DNA of 64,000 bases, taken from assembly GCA_963756525.1 (NCBI GenBank), contig CAVWNR010000002.1:248001-312000 (forward strand), in the 5' to 3' direction. The translations under genes were made by a program, and so were the position numbers. Origin of the DNA: CAVWNR01 sp963756525 (lineage in GTDB: Bacteria; Actinomycetota; Actinomycetes; Mycobacteriales; Jatrophihabitantaceae). Numbering within the stretch: the first letter of the stretch is position 1; each line of letters starts with the position of its first letter. Positions 43,525 through 51,243 of this stretch are shown here, one piece after another. A model generated the notes under the pieces. It was not told the DNA's origin and ran no database searches. It saw only the letters and a list, made by a program, of their open reading frames with translations.

Positions 43525-43564
43525 GTTCGGTACCGAGAGGGTCGCCCGGTCTCGCGTACCGAAC
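43525..43564 (+). promoter_or_regulatory. Strong leader hairpin before the pyruvate-oxidase-like gene
   Basis: GTTCGGTACCGAGA (43525-43538) pairs with TCTCGCGTACCGAAC (43550-43564), a 14-bp stem with one bulged base and an 11-nt loop. It ends 57 bp before the ATG at 43622. It may terminate mazF transcripts or form a leader structure for the next gene. The rest of the 216-bp gap shows nothing else recognisable. Confidence 0.5.
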
Positions 43565-43621
43565 GGGGCGCACGGGAAGACACTCTGGTACTGAGCAACC
43601 GAATCCCGTCGAGGAGGCTCG

Positions 43622-45415
43622 ATGCCGACCACGTCTGAATTGATCATCGACCGGTTGCTTGAGTGGGGCGTTGACACGTACTTCGGCCTGCCGGGCGACG
43701 GGATCAACAACTTCTTCGAGGGTCTGCGCAAGCGTCAGGACAGGGTGCGGTTCGTGCACACCCGGCACGAGGAGGAAGCCGCGCTCGCCGCCGTGGGATA
43801 CGCGAAGTTCACCGGTCACCCCGCCGTCGTGGTCACCACGTCTGGGCCCGGGGCGGTGCACATCCTCAACGGCTTGTACGACGCCGCCGTCGAGGGCGCG
43901 CCGCTGATCGCGATCACCGGGCTGCAATTCCACGACATGCTCGGCACTCACTACCTGCAAGACATCAACCACCACTACGCCTTCGATAACGCGTGCGTGT
44001 TCAACCAGCAGGTCAACGGGCCGGCGCACGCGATCAACATGGTCGACCTCGCGTATCGGACCGCGACCGCCCGACGCGGACCCGCCCATCTCGCGATCCC
44101 GATCGACGTGCAGGGCTGGGAGCAGGAGCAGGTGCCGCGTTCGGACAAGAACCTGCCCAACCGCGCGAGCACCGCGCTCGCGCACCGCGTTGCCGAGCCT
44201 GCACCGGCTGACTTGGACGCGGCCGCCGACCTACTGGCCGACTGCGGCAAGGTCGTGATCGTGGGCGGTGCCGGCGCGCGGGGGGCGCACGCCGAGTTGG
44301 AAGCTGTCGCCGAGAAGCTGGCCGCGCCCATCGTCAAACCCGCACTGGGCAAGGACTGCATCGGCGACGACAGCCCCTACGTGCTCGGCGGCACCGCCTT
44401 CGCCGGCACTTCACCGGGCCAGTGGGCGCTCGGGGAATGCGACGGCCTGCTCATCGTCGGCAGCTCCAGCGGCTACTTCGACTTCTGGGCCCAACCCGGC
44501 CAAGCCCGCGCCGTCCAGATCGATCTCGACGCGGCCCGGATCGGGCTGCGCTACCCGGTCGAGGTCGCCGTGCTTGGCGACGCCCGCGCCGCGCTCACCG
44601 GGCTGGCCGAGCGGTTGTCGCGCCGCGCCGATCGGGGATTCCTCGACCAATCGCAGGACCGGTTGCAGGCTTGGTGGCAGCTGATCGACCAGCAGTCCAG
44701 CAGCACCGAACAGCCGATGAAGCCGCAGGTGGTCACCGCCCGGCTGGCCGAGCAGTTGGCCGACGACGCCATCGTCTGCGGCGACGCCGGCACCGTCACC
44801 GTCTGGCAGGGCCGGCTGCGGATGCGCACCGGGCAGCAGTTCAGCTTCTCCGGCACCAACTGCTCCATGGCCTCGGCCGTCCCGTACGCGATCGGCGCCA
44901 AGACCGCCTACCCCGACCGGCAAGTCATCGCCATCCAAGGCGACGGCGGCGCCGCCATGCTCATGGGCGCGCTGGCAACGCTCGCCCAAGAACAGCTCGA
45001 CATCACCGTCGTCGTGCTCAACAACGCTTCCCTCGGGCTGATCGTGTGGGAACAGATGGCCTACCTCGGCCATCCCGAACACCTCTGCGACCTGTCCCGC
45101 ATCGACTTCGCCAAAGTCGCCGAAGGCTGCAGTCTACGCGGCTTCCACCTCGACGAGCCCGCCCAAGCTGGCGAGATCATCGCCGCCGCCGTCGCCCATC
45201 GCGGCCCGTCGCTGGTCGACTGTTGGGTCGACGTCGACGAATCGCCCTTCGCCGAGACCCTCAAGCCGGCCCAGGCCGAACACCTCGTCGAAGCACTTGA
45301 GGGCGGAGAGCACGGCGCACGGCGCAAGGCCGCCATGCTCACCGACGATGCCGTCGTCGCCCAATCACCTGGGCTGCAAGACGTCGCCGACCAACTCCGC
45401 GACATCGCCCAATGA
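43622..45415 (+). CDS. ThDP-dependent pyruvate oxidase/dehydrogenase-like enzyme
   Basis: A 597-residue enzyme of the PoxB/acetolactate synthase family. The activating Glu region is RHEEEAALAAVGYAK, the substrate-side motif is GLPGDGINNFFEGL, and the ThDP/Mg motif is IQGDGGAAMLMGAL ending VVLNN. Its length and GDGINNFFEGL-type opening match proteins annotated as pyruvate dehydrogenase (quinone) or thiamine-requiring oxidases, which oxidise pyruvate to acetate with FAD. GAGGAGG just before 43622 gives a strong start. It lies with MazEF between two direct repeats. Confidence 0.85.
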   Translation: MPTTSELIIDRLLEWGVDTYFGLPGDGINNFFEGLRKRQDRVRFVHTRHEEEAALAAVGYAKFTGHPAVVVTTSGPGAVHILNGLYDAAVEGAPLIAITGLQFHDMLGTHYLQDINHHYAFDNACVFNQQVNGPAHAINMVDLAYRTATARRGPAHLAIPIDVQGWEQEQVPRSDKNLPNRASTALAHRVAEPAPADLDAAADLLADCGKVVIVGGAGARGAHAELEAVAEKLAAPIVKPALGKDCIGDDSPYVLGGTAFAGTSPGQWALGECDGLLIVGSSSGYFDFWAQPGQARAVQIDLDAARIGLRYPVEVAVLGDARAALTGLAERLSRRADRGFLDQSQDRLQAWWQLIDQQSSSTEQPMKPQVVTARLAEQLADDAIVCGDAGTVTVWQGRLRMRTGQQFSFSGTNCSMASAVPYAIGAKTAYPDRQVIAIQGDGGAAMLMGALATLAQEQLDITVVVLNNASLGLIVWEQMAYLGHPEHLCDLSRIDFAKVAEGCSLRGFHLDEPAQAGEIIAAAVAHRGPSLVDCWVDVDESPFAETLKPAQAEHLVEALEGGEHGARRKAAMLTDDAVVAQSPGLQDVADQLRDIAQ

Positions 45416-45533
45416 CGTAACCGGACTCTGTCGGCGCGGCGCCGGGCGTTCACCGGAGCACGCACCGCCGTCCTGCCCGCGACGTCTCGCCGCACGGAAG
45501 GACTCCGACACCCATGAAGACAGCCGGCGGCGT

Positions 45534-45590
45534 TCAGTTCGGCGGCTGGAGGTCGACCAGCTCGGCCAGCCGGTCGAGATGGGTGCCGGG
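45534..45590 (+). repeat. Right direct repeat (true 3' end of the acyl-CoA dehydrogenase)
   Basis: A 57-bp stretch that starts exactly at the stop codon of the acyl-CoA dehydrogenase and matches 42723-42777 at 52 of 55 aligned bases plus a 2-bp gap. The spacing between copies is 2,811 bp. A duplication of a gene's 3' end on both sides of a segment is what integration or segmental duplication at a gene end would leave. Confidence 0.75.
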
Positions 45591-46661
45591 CGTGCCGAAC
45601 GCGAGCTGGTCGGCCTTGGCCCGCTTGAGGTACAGGTGCGTCGGGTGCTCCCAGGTCATCCCGATGCCGCCGTGCAGCTGCACGGCCTCCTCGGCGGCGC
45701 GCACCGCGACGTCGCTGCAGAACGCCTGCGCGAGCGCGGTCGCGACCGGACGGTCGTCATCCTCGACGGCCAGGGTGACCGCGGCGTACCGGGCGGCGGC
45801 GCGGGCCGATTCGACGGCGACGTACAGGTCGGCGAGCCGGTGCTTGAGCGCCTGGAAACCGCCGACGATGCGGCCGAATTGCCGACGCTGCTTGAGGTAT
45901 GCCACGGTCTCGTCCAGACACCACTGGGCCACCCCGAGCTGCTCGGATGCCAGCAGCGCCGCGCCGGTTTCCAGCCCGCGGCGCACCGCCTCCGCGCCGG
46001 CATCCGCGGGCACGACGAGCTGGCCCCGCGCCCCGGTGAACGTGACGTCGGCGACGGGCCGGGTCATGTCAAGCGACGACACCGCGCCGATCTGCGCCTC
46101 GACGGTCGGCAGCGCGTGCACTGCTCCGCCGGCCACCGGGACGAGCAGCACGTCGGCGTCCAACACGGCGGCGGCGTTGCGTACCGATCCGCCCAGCCCG
46201 CCGCCGGGTCCGACGCTCACCGCGGAGTCGGCGGTCAGCGAGGTGAGCGGCAGCGCCAGGGCAACGGTCTTCTGGCCGGTCGCGAGGTCGGCGAGTAGCG
46301 CCGCGGCCTCGGGCGTTCCGGCCGCGGCGAGGACGGTCGTGCCGACCACCGCGCTGGTCAGGAACGGCACCGGCGCGACCGACCGGCCGAGCTCCTCGAG
46401 CACCACGGCGGCCTCGCGGGCCGAGGCGCCGGCACCCCCGTGCTGCTGCGGCACGAGCAGCGCGGCGAGCCCGAGGTCGACCGACAGGGCCTTCCACAGG
46501 CCGGGCGTCAGGCTGCGGTCGCCGTCGTAGCAGGCCGTGACCGCCTTGGCCGGGCAGCGGTCGACGAGCAGGTCACGGACGCTGGCGCGTAGCGACTCCT
46601 CCACGTCGGTGTAGAGCAGGTCCGCATTCATCGGCCCCCGGCTCTTCGCGCAAGTGCTCAT
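45534..46661 (-). CDS. Acyl-CoA dehydrogenase (FadE-type), last gene of the carboxylase operon
   Basis: A 375-residue acyl-CoA dehydrogenase-like protein. It has the N-terminal helical domain (AALLVPQQHGGAGASAREA), the C-terminal helix LKQRRQFGRIVGGFQALKH and the contact LHGGIGMTWEHPTHLY. Like the FadE at 29519, it lacks an obvious SEPGAGSD loop and pairs with the fuller FadE upstream. The ATG at 46661 overlaps that gene as ATGA; an internal ATG at 46631 is an alternative. Its last 57 bp form the right copy of a direct repeat found 2.8 kb away. Confidence 0.9.
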   Translation of the reverse strand: MSTCAKSRGPMNADLLYTDVEESLRASVRDLLVDRCPAKAVTACYDGDRSLTPGLWKALSVDLGLAALLVPQQHGGAGASAREAAVVLEELGRSVAPVPFLTSAVVGTTVLAAAGTPEAAALLADLATGQKTVALALPLTSLTADSAVSVGPGGGLGGSVRNAAAVLDADVLLVPVAGGAVHALPTVEAQIGAVSSLDMTRPVADVTFTGARGQLVVPADAGAEAVRRGLETGAALLASEQLGVAQWCLDETVAYLKQRRQFGRIVGGFQALKHRLADLYVAVESARAAARYAAVTLAVEDDDRPVATALAQAFCSDVAVRAAEEAVQLHGGIGMTWEHPTHLYLKRAKADQLAFGTPGTHLDRLAELVDLQPPN

Positions 46662-47863
46662 CGCGGCACGTCCTTCCACGGGATGTCCTTGTCCACCCGC
46701 GGCTCTGCGGGCAGGCCGAGCACCCGCTCGGCGACGATGTTGCGCAGGATCTCCGAGGTGCCGCCCTCGATCGAGTTGCCCTTCGCCCGCAGGTAGCGGT
46801 AACCGGGATCGCGACCGGCGAAGTCGACGCTCTCCGGACGGGTCATCGTCCATTCGTCGTACCGCAGGCCCTCGGCGCCGCGCAGCTCCAGCTCCAGGCC
46901 GGAGATCTCCTGGTTCAACCGCGCGTAGCTGAGCTTCATCGCCGACCCTTCCGGGCCCGGAGCGCCCGCCGCGAGCTTCTGCCGCAGCCGCTGCCCGGTG
47001 AGCCGGAACACCTCCGCCTCGACCCACAGCCGCAGCAGGCGCCGATGCACGTCGTGGGTGCGCAGCTGCGGCGATTCCCGCCAGGTGCGCGCCACGAGCC
47101 CGATCAGCCCGCTCTCGCGTGGCATCGCGGCCCCGCCGATCGCGACCCGCTCGTTCATCAGCGTCCCGGTGGCGACCCGCCATCCGTCGCCGACGGCGCC
47201 GAGCCGGTTGGCGTCGGGGATGCGGACGTCGGTGAAGAACACCTCGTTGAACTCGGCCTCTCCGGTGATCTGGCGCAGCGGCCGCACCTCGACGCCCGGG
47301 TCGTGCATGTCGCAGATGAAGTAGGTGAGGCCGACGTGCTTGGGGACGTCCGGATCGGTGCGGGTAACCAGGATGCCGAAGTCGGCGGTGTGCGCAGTGG
47401 ACGTCCACACCTTCTGCCCGTTCACGATCCACCCATCGCCGTCGGGGACGGCGCGGGTGGCCAGCCCCGCGAGGTCGGAACCAGCGCCGGGCTCACTGAA
47501 CAGCTGGCACCACACCTGCTCGCCGGTCCACAGCGGACGGAGGAAGCGCTGCTTCTGCTCCTCGGTGCCGAACGTGAGGATGGTCGGGGCGGCCATGCCC
47601 AGGCCGATGCCGATGCGGCGCGGCTCGTTGTCCGGAGCGCTCGCAGCCGCCAGCAACCCTTCGACGAACGGCTGCAGTGTGCGGGACAAGCCCAGCCCGC
47701 CCAGCCCGGGCGGGAAATGCACCCAGGCCAGGCCGGCGTCGAACCGCGCCCGCAAGAACGCCAGCCGTTCCGTCGACGCGGGCGGGTGCTCGGCGAGCAG
47801 CCGCTCCACCCGCACCCGCAACTCGTCCTGCTCGCTCATCTTCGCTTCGTAGGCGTCGCTCAT
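46658..47863 (-). CDS. Acyl-CoA dehydrogenase (FadE-type)
   Basis: A 401-residue acyl-CoA dehydrogenase with the full set of family motifs: LFSEPGAGSDLAG, VNGQKVWTSTAHTAD, FNEVFFTDVRIPD and the C-terminal EGGTSEILRNIVAERVLG. It forms the larger member of a FadE pair with the gene at 45534 and is coupled to both neighbours by ATGA. The long N-terminal helical region before the flavin loop is typical of dehydrogenases acting on bulky substrates. It would desaturate an acyl-CoA produced or activated by the upstream FadD. Confidence 0.92.
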   Translation of the reverse strand: MSDAYEAKMSEQDELRVRVERLLAEHPPASTERLAFLRARFDAGLAWVHFPPGLGGLGLSRTLQPFVEGLLAAASAPDNEPRRIGIGLGMAAPTILTFGTEEQKQRFLRPLWTGEQVWCQLFSEPGAGSDLAGLATRAVPDGDGWIVNGQKVWTSTAHTADFGILVTRTDPDVPKHVGLTYFICDMHDPGVEVRPLRQITGEAEFNEVFFTDVRIPDANRLGAVGDGWRVATGTLMNERVAIGGAAMPRESGLIGLVARTWRESPQLRTHDVHRRLLRLWVEAEVFRLTGQRLRQKLAAGAPGPEGSAMKLSYARLNQEISGLELELRGAEGLRYDEWTMTRPESVDFAGRDPGYRYLRAKGNSIEGGTSEILRNIVAERVLGLPAEPRVDKDIPWKDVPR

Positions 47864-49098
47864 CGGGCGGTCCCCTCCCGCCGCGCCCGCTGCCGCTTGA
47901 GCTCGGCGCGGGCCAGCGCGTTCTTGTGCACCTCGTCCGGGCCGTCGGCGAAGCGCAGCGTGCGGATGCCGGCGAACGCAGCGGCGAGCGGGAAGTCCTG
48001 GGAGAGCCCGCCCGCGCCGTGCACCTGAATCGCCTTGTCGAGGATCCACTCGACGGTGATCGGCGTGGCGATCTTGATGGCCTGGATCTCCGAGTGGGCC
48101 GCCTTGTTGCCCTTGGTGTCCATCAGCCAGGCAGCCTTGAGCACGAGCAGCCGCAGCTGCTCCACCCGCACCCGCGCCTCGGCGATCCAGTCGCGCACGA
48201 CGCCCTGCTCGGCCAACGGCTTGCCGAACGCGACCCGCTCGTCGGCCCGCGCGCACATCGCCTCGATGGCCCGCTCGGCGAGCCCGATCGAGCGCATGCA
48301 GTGATGAATCCGTCCCGGTCCGAGCCGCGCCTGCGCGATCGCGAACCCGTCGCCCTCCGCGCCGATGAGGTTGTCGGCCGGAACCCGGGCGTCGGTGAAC
48401 AGCATCTCGGCGTGACCGCCGTGGTCGTGGTCGTCGTAGCCGAAGACCTGCATGCCGCGCCGGATATCGACACCGGGCGTGTCGCGCGGCACCAGGATCA
48501 TCGACTGCTGGCGGTGCCGGTCGGCCGACGGGTCGGTCTTGCCCATCACGATGAAGATCTCCGCCTGCGGGTTCATCGCCCCGCTGATCCACCACTTGCG
48601 TCCGTTGATCAGGAAGTCGTCGCCGTCGCGTTCGATGCGGGTGGCGATGTTGGTCGCGTCGGAGGAGGCGACGTCCGGCTCGGTCATCGCGAACGACGAG
48701 CGGATCTCGGCGTTGAGCAGCGGCTCGAGCCAGCGCTTCTTCTGCTCGGGCGTGCCGAACAGCGCCAGCACCTCCATGTTGCCGGTGTCCGGCGCGGAGC
48801 AGTTCAGCGCGGGCGGCGCGAGGTGCGGGCTGCGGCCGGTGATCTCGGCCAGCGGCGCGTACTGCAGGTTGGTCAGGCCCGCGCCGTGCTCGCCGGGCAG
48901 GAACAGGTTCCACAGCCCGCGCGAGCGAGCTTGCTTGCGCAGCTCGGCCAGCACCGGCACGGTGCTCCAGGCCCAGCGGTTGTCCAGCGCGGCAAGCTGT
49001 TCGGCGAACACCGGCTCGGCCGGGCGGACGTGGCTGTCCATGAAGTCGAGCAGCTCGGCCTGCAACTGCTCGGTCTTGGCGTCGAAGGTGAAGTCCAT
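47860..49098 (-). CDS. ACAD10/ACAD11-like acyl-CoA dehydrogenase
   Basis: A 412-residue dehydrogenase with MTEPDVASSDATN at the flavin loop, WWISGAMNPQAEI, FTDARVPADNLIG and the C-terminal QVHGAGGLSQDFPLA. These features match the ACAD domain of animal ACAD10/ACAD11, which act on 4-hydroxyacyl-CoA intermediates. It overlaps the APH-like kinase gene as TGATG. In ACAD11 a similar kinase domain is fused to the dehydrogenase; here they are separate but adjacent. A role in removing a phosphorylated hydroxyl group from an acyl-CoA is the leading inference. Confidence 0.88.
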   Translation of the reverse strand: MDFTFDAKTEQLQAELLDFMDSHVRPAEPVFAEQLAALDNRWAWSTVPVLAELRKQARSRGLWNLFLPGEHGAGLTNLQYAPLAEITGRSPHLAPPALNCSAPDTGNMEVLALFGTPEQKKRWLEPLLNAEIRSSFAMTEPDVASSDATNIATRIERDGDDFLINGRKWWISGAMNPQAEIFIVMGKTDPSADRHRQQSMILVPRDTPGVDIRRGMQVFGYDDHDHGGHAEMLFTDARVPADNLIGAEGDGFAIAQARLGPGRIHHCMRSIGLAERAIEAMCARADERVAFGKPLAEQGVVRDWIAEARVRVEQLRLLVLKAAWLMDTKGNKAAHSEIQAIKIATPITVEWILDKAIQVHGAGGLSQDFPLAAAFAGIRTLRFADGPDEVHKNALARAELKRQRARREGTAR

Positions 49099-50120
49099 CA
49101 GATGCGCTCCTTCAGGGCGGATAGGCCGGCGTCGGCGAGGGGTTCGACGAGCGCGCCGACGTGCTCGAAGCCTGCGCCGACGGTCTGGCCGTGGATGTGC
49201 CGGTAGTGAATTCCTTCGAGGATCACGGCGAGCTTGAAGCAGGCGAGGGCGATGTGGAAGCCGAGGTCGGACAGGTCCCGACCGGTGCGCTCGGCGTAGC
49301 GGGTGAGCAGCTCGTTCTCGCCGGGATAGCCGGGGGCGGCGCTGGCGTCTGCGACGCCGGGACCGCCACCGAGGTCGCCGAGGCGCTGGTACACGACAAA
49401 GAGCCCCACGTCAGTGAGTGGATCGGCCAACGTCGCCATCTCCCAGTCGACGACGGCCGCGACCCGGTCGTCGCGGTCGACGAGCAGGTTGTCCAGCCGG
49501 TAGTCGCCGTGCACGACCGTGGCCGCGGCGCCGTCCGGCGGGTCGGCGGCGAGCCGGTCGGAAAGCTCGTCGATGCCGGCCAGCGAGCGGCTGCGCGAGG
49601 CGTCGAGCTGCTGCGTCCAGCGGCGCACCTGGCGCGCGAGAAAGCCGGCCGGACGGCCGAAATCGCCGAGGCCGACGGCCTGCGGGTCGACTTGGTGCAA
49701 CGCGGCCAGGATGTCGACCATCCGGTGGGCGATGGCGCGGGTGCGGTCCGGGCCCAGGACGGCGAGCCGCTCGGCGCGCCGGTAGGCCGTGCCGTCGATG
49801 CGCTGCATCACGTAGAACGGCGCGCCGATCACCTCCGCGTCGGTGCATAGCGCGTACGTCGCCGGCACCGGCACCGCCGTGCCGGAAAGCGCGGTGATCA
49901 CCCGGTGCTCGCGGGCCATGTCGTGGGCGGTCGCGAGCACGTGCCCGAGCGGAGGCCGGCGCACCACCCAGCTGCGCGCCCCGTCGCTCACCTCGTAGGT
50001 GAGGTTCGACCGCCCGCCGGCGAGCAGTCGTCCCCGCAGCGGCCCGGTGACCTCGTCCGGGCAGGCGCGCTGGAACCACGCGGCGAACCGCGCCAGGTCG
50101 AGCCCGGGTAACTGCTCCAT
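49098..50120 (-). CDS. APH-like kinase (ACAD11/LvaA-type phosphotransferase)
   Basis: A 340-residue aminoglycoside-phosphotransferase-fold kinase. The glycine-rich loop is LAGGRSNLTYEV, the catalytic loop is VHGDYRLDNLLVD, and the metal-binding DWEMATLADPLTD follows. Close relatives are the kinase domains of ACAD10/11 and the LvaA kinase of levulinate catabolism, which phosphorylate the hydroxyl of 4-hydroxyacyl-CoA. Direct adjacency to an ACAD11-type dehydrogenase supports the same chemistry here. It is not an antibiotic-resistance gene by context. The MaoC gene ends 2 bp before its start. Confidence 0.9.
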   Translation of the reverse strand: MEQLPGLDLARFAAWFQRACPDEVTGPLRGRLLAGGRSNLTYEVSDGARSWVVRRPPLGHVLATAHDMAREHRVITALSGTAVPVPATYALCTDAEVIGAPFYVMQRIDGTAYRRAERLAVLGPDRTRAIAHRMVDILAALHQVDPQAVGLGDFGRPAGFLARQVRRWTQQLDASRSRSLAGIDELSDRLAADPPDGAAATVVHGDYRLDNLLVDRDDRVAAVVDWEMATLADPLTDVGLFVVYQRLGDLGGGPGVADASAAPGYPGENELLTRYAERTGRDLSDLGFHIALACFKLAVILEGIHYRHIHGQTVGAGFEHVGALVEPLADAGLSALKERI

Positions 50121-50121
50121 T

Positions 50122-50574
50122 TCAGGGCACCAGCAGCGAGAGCGCCTCGGCGACGCAGCCCGGCTTGGCCGAGCCTTCCAGCTCGACGGTCACCCGCGCG
50201 GTGGTCTGCGCGCCGTTGGACGCCGGAGCGAGTGAGAGCAGCTCGACGCCGGCCCGCACCCGCGAGCCGACCGGCACCGGCGCCGGGAAGCGCACCTTGT
50301 TCAGCCCGTAGTTCACGCCCATCGATAGCCCCTCGACCCGGTACACCTGCCAGACCAGCATCGGCAGCAGCGACAGGGTCAGGTAGCCGTGCGCGATCGT
50401 CCTGCCGAACGGTCCGGCCGCCGCGCGTTCCGGGTCGACGTGGATCCACTGGTGGTCGCCGGTGGCGTCGGCGAACAGGTTGACCTGCTGCTGGGTGATC
50501 GTGTGCCAGTCGCTGTATCCCAGATGGGTGCCGACCGTCTTCTCGAGCTCGGGAAGACCTTGGAAAACCTGCAT
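50122..50574 (-). CDS. MaoC-family (R)-specific enoyl-CoA hydratase
   Basis: A 150-residue hot-dog-fold protein with the hydratase-2 motif LFADATGDHQWIHVD, containing the catalytic Asp and His, followed by FGRTIAHGYLTLSL. Such enzymes add water to trans-2-enoyl-CoA to give (R)-3-hydroxyacyl-CoA, which is the direct substrate of PHA synthase. The ATG at 50574 has GGAG six bases upstream and is preferred over an ATG five codons earlier. It lies between the HAD and kinase genes and would process the enoyl-CoA left by the kinase/dehydrogenase step. Confidence 0.9.
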   Translation of the reverse strand: MQVFQGLPELEKTVGTHLGYSDWHTITQQQVNLFADATGDHQWIHVDPERAAAGPFGRTIAHGYLTLSLLPMLVWQVYRVEGLSMGVNYGLNKVRFPAPVPVGSRVRAGVELLSLAPASNGAQTTARVTVELEGSAKPGCVAEALSLLVP

Positions 50575-50589
50575 GATCTCTCCTTCCAT

Positions 50590-51243
50590 TCAGACGACGG
50601 CGGCGAGCTGCGGGATGTTCTCGGCGAGTGCGGACCGGGTCGTCGCGGCATCGGTGTGCAAGACGGTGCGCAGGGCCGCCCGGGCGGCACCCTCGAGGTT
50701 CGGCTCGGCGTCGTCGATTAAGACCACGTCGCCGGCGGGCACGCCGAGCCGGGACACCGTGAGCTGGTAGATCGCCGGCTCCGGCTTGCGCAGGCCGACC
50801 TCGGAGGAGATCACCACCGGGTCGAACAGCGCGTCGAGCCGGTCCCGCGGGTAGGTGTTGCCCCAGCTGTTCGACAGCAGCGCGACCTTCACGCCGGCGG
50901 CGCGCAGCTCCTCGGCGAGAGCGAACATCGCCGGATCGGGCCGCATCCCGGCGAACAGCCGGCTGAGCACCCCGGCCGGGATGACCGCGACGCCGTCGTG
51001 GCGTCGCAGCCGGGCCGCCAGCACCCGCTCGAACTCGGCGACCGGCAGCGCCCCGGTCTCCAGCTGGTGGATCGGCGTGCCGTCCTCGGCGGTGCGGGAG
51101 AGCCACTCGCGCAACGTCGCGGAGAACGTGCGCGGGTCGATGCCGTCGCTTTCCAGCCAGGCCGCGATCGAGTCCCGCACCGGCGTGGTGAGCACGCCGC
51201 CGTAGTCGAACACGACCGCCTGAGCCGGCGTTACTGCGCTCAC
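50590..51243 (-). CDS. HAD-superfamily hydrolase (ACAD10 N-domain-like)
   Basis: A 217-residue haloacid-dehalogenase-fold hydrolase. Motif I is VVFDYGGVLTT, motif II is LLSNSW, the motif III Lys is in GLRKPEPAIY and motif IV is VLIDDAEPN. Motif I has DYGG rather than DxD: the second Asp is Gly, as in epoxide hydrolase N-domain/ACAD10-type members, so phosphatase activity may be weak or absent. GTG at 51243 overlaps the FadD stop as GTGA. Human ACAD10 joins HAD, APH kinase and ACAD domains, all of which are separate genes in this operon. Confidence 0.88.
   Translation of the reverse strand: MSAVTPAQAVVFDYGGVLTTPVRDSIAAWLESDGIDPRTFSATLREWLSRTAEDGTPIHQLETGALPVAEFERVLAARLRRHDGVAVIPAGVLSRLFAGMRPDPAMFALAEELRAAGVKVALLSNSWGNTYPRDRLDALFDPVVISSEVGLRKPEPAIYQLTVSRLGVPAGDVVLIDDAEPNLEGAARAALRTVLHTDAATTRSALAENIPQLAAVV

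Noticed and set aside
49098..50120. Aminoglycoside resistance gene
   Set aside because: The APH fold is present but it is coupled to an ACAD11-type dehydrogenase, which points to acyl-CoA hydroxyl phosphorylation.
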